Below are positions 1-6,827 of a stretch of DNA of 64,000 nt, in pieces. The DNA is taken from contig CAZUZS010000007.1 of the NCBI GenBank assembly GCA_964624795.1, positions 1 through 64,000 on the forward strand. Reading direction: 5' to 3'. The notes under the pieces are model-generated. The model saw only the letters and a program-made list of their open reading frames with translations. It ran no database searches and was not told the DNA's origin. This stretch comes from CAZUZS01 sp964624795 (GTDB taxonomy: Bacteria > Calditrichota > Calditrichia > RBG-13-44-9). Position numbers and translations under genes: made by a program. Numbering within the stretch: the stretch's first letter is position 1; each line of letters begins with the position of its first letter.

Positions 1-92
1 GCACTGCCTATAAACTGCCGGTAACACAGCAGATGTTTTATCAGTTGTTACATCAAATTTGTATCAGGAACAGTAATGGAAGAGTGGCATAA
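1..92 (+). CDS. C-terminal end of an upstream gene, probably molybdopterin-binding subunit (partial)
   Basis: An open frame runs in from the left edge (codons from base 3) and stops with TAA at 90-92, giving about 29 residues that include AYKLPVTQQMFYQLL. Molybdopterin-binding subunits of xanthine dehydrogenase-type enzymes often end with a similar 'LP(V/A)TP..' segment, and the next gene, 43 bases on, is the iron-sulfur subunit of the same enzyme class. The assignment therefore rests on position and a short tail resemblance only. It could instead be the end of an FAD subunit or a chance open frame, as only 29 codons are visible. Confidence 0.45.
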   Translation, partial: TAYKLPVTQQMFYQLLHQICIRNSNGRVA

Positions 93-135
93 TGGGGCAG
101 GATTGCGATTCTGCCTGAAGTTCAAAAGGAACGAA

Positions 136-612
136 ATGGAAAACATAAAACTGCAATTTACATTGAATGGTCAAAGAATTGAGCTGGGAACTCCACCCAA
201 CCTTCGGCTGCTGGATGTATTGCGGGATCATCTCGGTCTCACCGGCACTAAGGAAGGGTGCGGCATCGGCGAGTGCGGAGCCTGCACGGTTTTGATGAAC
301 GGAAAGGCCGTGAATTCATGCCTGGTTTTGGTGGGGCAGGCACAGGGCGCGGAGATTATTACAGTGGAACACCTGGCAAAGGAAGGCACGCTCAACCGGC
401 TGCAGCAAAACTTTCTGGAGACCGGCGCGGTGCAGTGTGGTTTCTGCACCCCGGGAATGCTGATGTCCGCCACCGCGCTGCTGATGGAAAATCCCCACCC
501 GGATGAAGATGAGATAAAAGACGCCATTGCCGGCAACTTGTGCCGCTGCACCGGCTACAAACAGATTATTCAGGCGATTGAAAAGACGGCTGAAGAACCT
601 GCCGAAGGTTGA
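136..612 (+). CDS. [2Fe-2S] iron-sulfur subunit of a xanthine dehydrogenase-family molybdenum hydroxylase
   Basis: This 158-residue protein is the electron-transfer subunit of a molybdenum hydroxylase; it passes electrons from the molybdenum subunit to FAD or another acceptor in the cytoplasm. The N-terminal plant-ferredoxin-type domain carries C42, C47, C50 and C62 (motif CGIGECGAC). The C-terminal helical [2Fe-2S] domain carries C101, C104, C136 and C138 (CGFC and CRCTGY). Length is normal for CoxS/XdhC-type subunits. The ATG at 136 is preferred because AAAGGA lies just upstream and the family starts here; an in-frame ATG at 76 would add 20 atypical residues. Neighbouring YgfK, YgeY and YgeW-like genes suggest a selenium-linked purine or nicotinate-type hydroxylase, but the substrate cannot be read from this subunit. 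Confidence 0.93.
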   Translation: MENIKLQFTLNGQRIELGTPPNLRLLDVLRDHLGLTGTKEGCGIGECGACTVLMNGKAVNSCLVLVGQAQGAEIITVEHLAKEGTLNRLQQNFLETGAVQCGFCTPGMLMSATALLMENPHPDEDEIKDAIAGNLCRCTGYKQIIQAIEKTAEEPAEG

Positions 613-645
613 GGCTTGCAAAGCCTGAAAATCGTTAAGATTTTC
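612..645. terminator. Tandem hairpins between convergent genes
   Basis: Two perfect inverted repeats follow each other: AGGCTT/AAGCCT (612-617 and 621-626, loop GCA) and GAAAATC/GATTTTC (627-633 and 639-645). They sit in the 71-base gap between the iron-sulfur subunit gene (plus) and ygfK (minus), so they could stop transcription from both sides. No long T-run follows, so the terminator call is moderate. Confidence 0.5.
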
Positions 646-683
646 CAGATTTAGGGAAATATCCGTTCAGCATATCGGGTTTA

Positions 684-3600
684 TTAAAGTAGATAGGAAT
701 AATCGCGAACAACTGCCTTGATCAATTCAAGAAAATCTTTAGACTCCCGCTGATGGATTTTTTTATCAAGAGTTAATTTCGCTATATTCTTTGCAGGATC
801 AAAAATCACATCTCCCACCTGCTTATTGAATCTTACCCTGAATGCGTATTTCCCCTCCGGAGTTGCTTTCTTTAGGAAAAATCCATCGTTACTGCTGCCT
901 TCAAAATCAACCTCATTCCAGAACAGGGTAATCTTATCCTTGTAAGGGGAGCCGGAGTAGGGACAGAAGGTTTCGCAATTGCCGCACTCGTTGCACAGGC
1001 CATCCAGGTGAAGTATCTGAAACATGTCGCTGAACTGGCTGCCATTGCCGCTCAACGGAATAGCCACATTGGCGCGATTGGGGCAGACCTCCACACACTT
1101 GTTGCAGACCAGGTTGCAGGTCAGGCAGCGTGACGCTTCCCGCCGGGAATTTTCCGCTTCTTCCGGGAGAATGTAGCCCCTTTTTCGCCTAAGCTCGCTG
1201 ATTCTCTTTTGGTTGTCGAACAGTCTATTCAAATCCGGTGGTGGTCCGGTTGAAACTCCCTCTTTTCGAATAATTGCTTCTGCCGCCTTTTTCCCGTCGG
1301 CGATGGACTCCACTACCGTGGACGGCCCTCGCAGCGCATCGCCTCCGATAAAAACATTCTCTAACAAAGTCTCGTTGGAATCCTCCGTCACCCGGATGCT
1401 GTTATCGCCGTTGGCGATAAGCAGGTTCTTTTGCAAAATATCCAGGTCTACATGTTCGCCAATGGCGGAAATTACGGTATTCACCGGAAAATCCTCGAAT
1501 GCATTCTCAATCGGAACGACCTTTCGACGGCCATCCACGCCCATTTCGCCAAGCGCCATTTTCTGGCATTTGAGAACGCCATCCCTGAATTCTACCGGCA
1601 GCAGCAGCTCCCTGAACCGCACACCTTCATTCACCGCGGCGTCAAACTCTTCCCGGTCGGCGGGCATAAACTCTTTCGTGCGGCGGTAGATAATGGAAAC
1701 CTGTTCCACGCCTTCGCAGCGCAGGGCAGCGCGTGCCCCGTCCATGGCGGAATTTCCGCCGCCGATAACTGCCACCTGCTTCCCCAGGCGGGGCGATTCC
1801 TTGTGGTTAAATGCTGCGAGGAATTCTATAGCGTCATAAATATTCTCGGCATTGCTAATCCGCAAAGCGTTGGACAGCGGCGCCCCGATAGCGATATAAA
1901 TATATTTGAATCCCTCTGCCTTGAGTTGTTGGACAGAGAAACTGCCGTCCGTTCCGAACTGAAACTTCACGCCGTGCTGTTTGACAAACTCGATATCCCG
2001 GTCGATGGCCGATTGCGGCAGGCGAAAGCCAGGGATCACATGCTGCACCGTTCCCCCGGCCCGGTCGGTTTGCTCGAAAACGGTCACGTCCAGGCCTGCT
2101 TTTGCCAGGAAATTGGCGGCCGCCAGACCGGACGGCCCGGCGCCGATTATCGCGGCCCTGGCCTGCTTTTTCCCGCTGGCAGCCGGTTTCCTGAAATTTT
2201 TCAGATATAGCTCGAATCCCTGCTCCGCCGCCTCTTTTTTCATATCGCGGATCAAGACCGGATCATCGTAATCCCAGCGGGTGCAATGATTCATGCATTG
2301 GTGATCGCAGATATAGCCGGTGATGTGCGGCAGCGGATTTTTGGAGACGATCACTTCGAAGGCTTCCGCAAACCGTCCCTCTTCCACCAAGCCAATATAC
2401 TCTGCCACATCCTGGTGAATAGGGCACGCTTCCTGGCAGGGCGAGATGTAGCAGTCGAATTGGGGCAGCTTTTTCGGGATCTTTATGGTGTCGATTTCCC
2501 GTTTTTCTTTCCGGTAGTGAATATCCAGCAGGGATTTGAGCGCGATCTCCTTCAGCAATTCCAGATCGATTTTGCCAAACGGCACGGAATCCGAGTTCCA
2601 GGAATTATCCACAAGCTCCGCCATTTGATGCAGGCGGGAGTATCCGCCCGGTTTCAGCAAATCGGTTACCAGCGTGACCGGTGAAATCCCGGTAGCCAGG
2701 ATATCGGCAATATTGTGCGCATCAGCGCCGCCCGAGTAAGAAATGCGTATGTCACCATCCAGTGCCGAAGCCAGCCGGTGGGCCAGGTTGATGGTGAGCG
2801 GGAACAATGATCTTCCGGACATGTACATTTGCTCGGCGGGGAGCTGCCGGGCGTGATTGTTCATCCCCAGCGTATTGGACAGCTTGATCCCAAACTCCCT
2901 GCTGTGCTTTCCGGCAAATTCCCTCAGCCGTTTGAGCATGGGAACCGCGTCTTCAAATTGGAGATCGTGCGAGAACGATTCCTCATCCAATTGCATATAG
3001 CGGTATCCGAGATCGCTCAATATTTTGTTGACATCCCCGTATCCCAGCAAAGTCGGGTTCAGCTTGACGTAAGTGTGCAGTTGCTTTTCGCTGATCAAAT
3101 ACTTACAGATAGACTCGATTTCCTGTGGCGGGCAGCCGTGCATGGTGGAAAGCGTGACCGAACCGGATATGCGGGGAGAAATCTTGTCCGCCACATCCTG
3201 CATTTGCTCAGCAGTTATTTTTCTATCTTCATTCGAATCGGTGAGGAATTGCAAAAAAATGTCCCCTTGCAAGAAAGCAAGAAGCTGAGTCTTTAGCGAA
3301 AAGAAGGTCTTATTTTCGGAAGCATCCATGAGGCCATCGATGAAATCGTTCATTGCCGGCGTTTTGATGCCCTCCAAATCGTAGCCGACACTCATGTTGA
3401 ACACAAAACCGCGTTCGCCCGTATCCGACAGACCGAAGGCCGCTTTCAAAACATGCAGAACCAGCCATGCTTTCACATATTCCGCATAAGACTGCTCCAG
3501 CGTCAGCTCCTGCGACCACTCCACATTGTAGCCTTCATCCCGGGCGTCGATGCACGGTTTGTCGATCTCCAGTCGGTCGAGTTTCTGAACCGTCTTCAAC

Positions 3601-3842
3601 TCGAAGAATCGCCCGCCGGCGAGATAAGCCGAAATGATATTTTGAGCGAGCTGTGTGTGCGGCCCGGCAGCCGGTCCTAGAGGCAGTTCGAGGGCCTCTC
3701 CCAAAATGCTTCTCTTCGATTGTTTGTTCACCCGGTAAAATTTCGTGGAATGAATTCCGAATATTTCCTGCCGTCTCGCATATTCCTGAAAAATCCATTC
3801 CAGGAGCTTCCCAAATTGAACCGGTTGCATTTTGTCCGACAT
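684..3842 (-). CDS. ygfK: YgfK-like putative selenate reductase / selenium-linked flavoprotein oxidoreductase
   Basis: The 1052-residue product has the architecture of YgfK, a cytoplasmic iron-sulfur flavoprotein linked to selenium-dependent molybdenum hydroxylases and anaerobic purine breakdown. Residues 1 to about 430 form a dihydroorotate dehydrogenase-like barrel. A GltD-like Fe-S segment begins at C464 (CYISPCQEACP). A first Rossmann site, IGAGPSGLAAA, lies near residue 565, and a second, IGGGNSAMD, near 695. Ferredoxin-like cysteine clusters lie near residues 905 (CLTCNLVCNKCVEVCP) and 950 (CNECGNCETFCP). Length is close to the E. coli protein. It is divergent from the ygeY-like gene and convergent with the iron-sulfur subunit. 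Selenate reductase activity is an old annotation; the true substrate is unsettled. Confidence 0.9.
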   Translation of the reverse strand: MSDKMQPVQFGKLLEWIFQEYARRQEIFGIHSTKFYRVNKQSKRSILGEALELPLGPAAGPHTQLAQNIISAYLAGGRFFELKTVQKLDRLEIDKPCIDARDEGYNVEWSQELTLEQSYAEYVKAWLVLHVLKAAFGLSDTGERGFVFNMSVGYDLEGIKTPAMNDFIDGLMDASENKTFFSLKTQLLAFLQGDIFLQFLTDSNEDRKITAEQMQDVADKISPRISGSVTLSTMHGCPPQEIESICKYLISEKQLHTYVKLNPTLLGYGDVNKILSDLGYRYMQLDEESFSHDLQFEDAVPMLKRLREFAGKHSREFGIKLSNTLGMNNHARQLPAEQMYMSGRSLFPLTINLAHRLASALDGDIRISYSGGADAHNIADILATGISPVTLVTDLLKPGGYSRLHQMAELVDNSWNSDSVPFGKIDLELLKEIALKSLLDIHYRKEKREIDTIKIPKKLPQFDCYISPCQEACPIHQDVAEYIGLVEEGRFAEAFEVIVSKNPLPHITGYICDHQCMNHCTRWDYDDPVLIRDMKKEAAEQGFELYLKNFRKPAASGKKQARAAIIGAGPSGLAAANFLAKAGLDVTVFEQTDRAGGTVQHVIPGFRLPQSAIDRDIEFVKQHGVKFQFGTDGSFSVQQLKAEGFKYIYIAIGAPLSNALRISNAENIYDAIEFLAAFNHKESPRLGKQVAVIGGGNSAMDGARAALRCEGVEQVSIIYRRTKEFMPADREEFDAAVNEGVRFRELLLPVEFRDGVLKCQKMALGEMGVDGRRKVVPIENAFEDFPVNTVISAIGEHVDLDILQKNLLIANGDNSIRVTEDSNETLLENVFIGGDALRGPSTVVESIADGKKAAEAIIRKEGVSTGPPPDLNRLFDNQKRISELRRKRGYILPEEAENSRREASRCLTCNLVCNKCVEVCPNRANVAIPLSGNGSQFSDMFQILHLDGLCNECGNCETFCPYSGSPYKDKITLFWNEVDFEGSSNDGFFLKKATPEGKYAFRVRFNKQVGDVIFDPAKNIAKLTLDKKIHQRESKDFLELIKAVVRDYSYLL

Positions 3843-4019
3843 AACCTACCTCTAATCAAATCTTACGATAAACCTGCTAAATCCTTCAAATTAAAATTAA
3901 TTCCGGAAGGAACGATAAAGAATCTTTATTAAATTTCAAATACAAAAATTATATTGTGCAGCAGGGAAAGAACATACAATGCCCGGAGCGGGCAAGAAAA
4001 TTTGAAATAAAAATTGGTG
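3843..4019. promoter_or_regulatory. Divergent intergenic region between ygfK and ygeY-like genes
   Basis: These 177 bases separate two divergently transcribed genes of the same putative pathway and must hold both promoters. The stretch is AT-rich, with a TATATT-like element near 3950, but no convincing paired -35/-10 or operator repeat could be identified by eye. Confidence 0.4.
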
Positions 4020-5252
4020 ATGAAAATGCAGGAATCAGACAAAACAGCGAAATCCCTGATTTCGGCTGTTTCGCAACGGCAGGAGGAGCTTTTTGCGCTG
4101 TTGCAACGCCTTATTCAAATCCGCAGCTACACCGGCGAAGAAAAAGAAATCGTGGAATTCATTCTCGGAAAGATGAAAGAATACGGCTTCGATGAAGCCT
4201 ATTCGGACAGCCTGGGAAATGCGGTGGGCCGGATCGGGAACGGGCCGATCAAGATCCTTTTTGATGCGCACATCGACACGGTGAAGGTGACCGAAAAGGA
4301 AAACTGGCAGTATCCGCCCTTCGACGGGCAAATTGTGGATGGAAAAATCTACGGGCGTGGCGTGGTGGACGAAAAGCCGGCTATGGCGGGATTTCTTATG
4401 GCGGGGAAGGCACTGCGCGAGAAATTCGCGGAGCGGGAGCTGCCTTTTACGCTTTACGTGGTTGGCTCGGTGATGGAAGAAGATCTGGATGGTTATCCGT
4501 TGCTACACCTGATCGAAAAAGAGGGAATCCGGCCGGACTATGTGCTGTTGGGCGAACCGACCGATTTGAAGGTCTATCGCGGGCAGCGGGGACGTATGGA
4601 GATTGACATTTCAGCTACCGGAAAATCGGCGCATGGCGCGCACAATCAGCAGGGAATCAACGCCATTTACAAAATGACGCCCATTCTGCAAGGTCTGGAA
4701 GAACTGGATAGAAATCTGCCGGTAGTTGCGCCATTGGGCAAAGGTTCGCTCACCGTGAGCCAGATCATCAGCCGGGCGCCTTCGCTGTGCAGCGTTCCCG
4801 ACTTTTCCGAAATCCATATTGATCGGCGAATGACAATTGGCGAAACCAGGGAATCGGTGATTGGCGAATTGAAAGATTTGGTCATGCGTACCGGAAACAG
4901 TGCGGAAATCAGCATCCCGGAATATTCTATTAAAAGCTGGAAAGGCACTATTGCCCGGCAGGAAGCCTGGTTTCCCACCTGGATTTTTGAAGAAGATCAT
5001 CCATTGGTGAAAGCTGGCCTGGGCGCAGCGGAATTTGTTTTGGGAAAAAAGCACGAGAGTGCCACCTGGAGTTTTTCAACCAACGGCGTTGCCACCGCTG
5101 GGCGATTGGGAATTCCCACCATCGGGTTTGCGCCGGGAAAAGAGGAGTTGTCCCATTCCGACCGTGAAGAACTGGCGCTGGAAGATTTGGTGAAAGCGGC
5201 GCAGTTTTATGCGGTTTTCCCGTTCACACTGGTTGGGATTCATGAACAGTAA
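4020..5252 (+). CDS. ygeY: YgeY-like M20 family metallohydrolase (selenium metabolism-linked)
   Basis: This is an M20/ArgE/DapE-type zinc hydrolase of about 410 residues, cytoplasmic, resembling YgeY, which is encoded with YgfK and YgeW in E. coli and anaerobic purine degraders. Zinc-ligand motifs are visible: FDAHIDT (H84), YGRGVVDEKPAMAG with the bridging Asp, the catalytic Glu pair in SVMEED, and the dimerisation-domain segment SAHGAH. The start is ambiguous: TTG 4014, GTG 4017, ATG 4020 and ATG 4026 are all in frame with a weak ribosome site. I chose the first ATG. E. coli YgeY has been linked to 2,3-diaminopropionate/ureido intermediates; here substrate is inferred only from neighbours. 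Confidence 0.9.
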   Translation: MKMQESDKTAKSLISAVSQRQEELFALLQRLIQIRSYTGEEKEIVEFILGKMKEYGFDEAYSDSLGNAVGRIGNGPIKILFDAHIDTVKVTEKENWQYPPFDGQIVDGKIYGRGVVDEKPAMAGFLMAGKALREKFAERELPFTLYVVGSVMEEDLDGYPLLHLIEKEGIRPDYVLLGEPTDLKVYRGQRGRMEIDISATGKSAHGAHNQQGINAIYKMTPILQGLEELDRNLPVVAPLGKGSLTVSQIISRAPSLCSVPDFSEIHIDRRMTIGETRESVIGELKDLVMRTGNSAEISIPEYSIKSWKGTIARQEAWFPTWIFEEDHPLVKAGLGAAEFVLGKKHESATWSFSTNGVATAGRLGIPTIGFAPGKEELSHSDREELALEDLVKAAQFYAVFPFTLVGIHEQ

Positions 5253-5385
5253 AAGTGCCGGTAGTAATTGAAAATTGAAAGAATAGATATCTGTAATCGC
5301 ACCAACATTTAATATTGTTTTTGTAATTGTAAAAAACATACCGATATTTATTCTTAAAAGACTTGTAAAGTAAAAGCAGATCAGG

Positions 5386-5595
5386 ATGATGAGTAAGAGA
5401 ATCTCTCACAGTCGATCAGATGAAAGTCCGGAAGCCAAAGCCCGTTGGTTTAAATCTCTTTCGCTGGAAGAGCGCATGGACTTGCTGTGTTTTTACACAG
5501 ATTTAATCTTGGAAAACACTCCCAATATTTTGGAAAAGAAACATGCTGAATCAGTTGCAAGAGGTATTCGCATCCTTAGAAAAGAATCAAGTTAA
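5386..5595 (+). CDS. Small conserved-looking protein of unknown function
   Basis: A 69-codon frame encodes a charged, predicted helical, soluble protein with the segment EAKARWFKSLSLEERM near its start. Two ATGs occur at 5386 and 5389; an AGG lies immediately before them, so either could be used. I have an impression of similar short proteins in other bacteria but cannot name a family. It lies between the YgeY-like and YgeW-like genes in the same direction and is followed by a terminator-like hairpin. Whether it serves the purine locus or is an inserted small module cannot be decided from sequence. Confidence 0.6.
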   Translation: MMSKRISHSRSDESPEAKARWFKSLSLEERMDLLCFYTDLILENTPNILEKKHAESVARGIRILRKESS

Positions 5596-5596
5596 A

Positions 5597-5640
5597 TTGC
5601 GGCTGACGGGCATATTTGTTTTCCGGGAGCCGCAAATTTT
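5597..5640 (+). terminator. Possible terminator hairpin after the small protein gene
   Basis: TTGCGGCT (5597-5604) pairs perfectly with AGCCGCAA (5628-5635) around a 23-base loop and is followed by ATTTTAG. It starts one base after the stop codon of the small gene. The long loop and short T-run make it a moderate candidate; it would separate the small gene from ygeW. Confidence 0.45.
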
Positions 5641-5668
5641 AGACAGGAATACTTAACCGGAGCAATGA

Positions 5669-6646
5669 ATGGAAACGAATCTCAAAGGCAAACATTTTAT
5701 CACTACCCAGGACTGGAGCGTCCAGGAATTGCAAACCATTTTCTCTTTGGCACGGCAGCTCAAGCTGGAATACGCCACCGGGCAGTTCAACCATTGGCTG
5801 GACGGCAAAACATTGGGAATGATCTTCTTCGATCCTTCCACCCGCACCCGCACATCGTTTGAGGCGGCGATGACCCAGTTGGGCGGGCACAGCATTTACT
5901 TTGCACCGGAAACTATGCAGATCGCCCACGGCGAAGAAGCCATCGATACCGGCCGGGTGCTCTCCCGCTACCTGCAGGGAATCGCAGTGCGGTTCTGCAA
6001 ATACGGGGAAGGCAATAAATATCTTCAGGCGCTCAAGGAAGGCAGCACTTCGCCCATTGTTAATATGCAGTGCGATATTTACCACCCGGCACAGATTTTG
6101 GCCGACTACCTCACCATTACCGAGCATTTTGGGCAGAATACCCGCGGATTGAAATTAGGCGTAAGCTGGACCTACGCACCTAAATACATGCGGCCGGTTT
6201 CGGTGCCGCAAAGCCTGATCCTGATGATGCCCCGTTTCGGCATCGATGTAACTTTAGCCCACCCACCGGAATTCAAGCTGATGCCGGAGATCATTGAACA
6301 GGCGGAGAGAAATGCCGCTGAAGCAGGTGTGAAATTCAACATCACCCACAATATGGACGAAGCTTTCCAGGATGCGGATGTGGTGGTGCCAAAATCCTGG
6401 GGACCGCTGGTTTTCACCCAAGATGAGACCGAAGGCGCCAAATTGATCGAAAAATACCGCGACTGGATTTGCAATGAAAAACGGATGGAGTTGACGCAGC
6501 CCCGCTCGCTTTATATGCACCCGCTTCCCGCGGACCGCGGGAAAGAAGTTACGCCGGGCGTCATCGATGGGCCGCATTCGGTGGTTTACCAGGAAGCGGA
6601 AAACCGCCTGCATGTGCAAAAGGCACTGCTGTCGTTGATTATGTAA
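5669..6646 (+). CDS. YgeW-like (knotted) carbamoyltransferase
   Basis: This 325-residue member of the aspartate/ornithine carbamoyltransferase family carries the carbamoyl-phosphate motif STRTR (about residues 57-61, in DPSTRTRTSFE), HPAQ at 139 and HPLP at 284. The segments IAHGE, TWTYAPKYMRPVSVPQS and LAHPPEFKLMPE closely resemble what I recall of YgeW, including the proline-rich loop that forms the knot in YgeW, acetylornithine and succinylornithine transcarbamylases. E. coli YgeW is about 396 residues, so this copy is clearly shorter. Start ATG 5669 has CCGGAG upstream. In the purine locus it may release carbamoyl phosphate from a ureido intermediate for ATP synthesis. An arginine-pathway carbamoyltransferase is the main alternative. 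Confidence 0.8.
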   Translation: METNLKGKHFITTQDWSVQELQTIFSLARQLKLEYATGQFNHWLDGKTLGMIFFDPSTRTRTSFEAAMTQLGGHSIYFAPETMQIAHGEEAIDTGRVLSRYLQGIAVRFCKYGEGNKYLQALKEGSTSPIVNMQCDIYHPAQILADYLTITEHFGQNTRGLKLGVSWTYAPKYMRPVSVPQSLILMMPRFGIDVTLAHPPEFKLMPEIIEQAERNAAEAGVKFNITHNMDEAFQDADVVVPKSWGPLVFTQDETEGAKLIEKYRDWICNEKRMELTQPRSLYMHPLPADRGKEVTPGVIDGPHSVVYQEAENRLHVQKALLSLIM

Positions 6647-6659
6647 ACGAGGACTTCGG

Positions 6660-6687
6660 TCAGACCTTAGTTTTCGGGTCTGATTTT
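6660..6687 (+). terminator. Rho-independent terminator after the carbamoyltransferase gene
   Basis: TCAGACC (6660-6666) pairs with GGTCTGA (6677-6683) around a 10-base loop and is followed directly by TTTT. It lies 14 bases after the stop codon and before the convergent TonB receptor gene. Confidence 0.7.
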
Positions 6688-6827
6688 GCCGGAATGGAAA
6701 ATCGAATCTGAAACTGAGACGGATAAGATTGTTTGAATGCTCACGCACTATGCCGGCTATTTGTATCGCGGAGCGCGAGGCATTTGCAGCCTTTTTTTCA
6801 TTCCACCTGCGGGATGAACCCGATACA

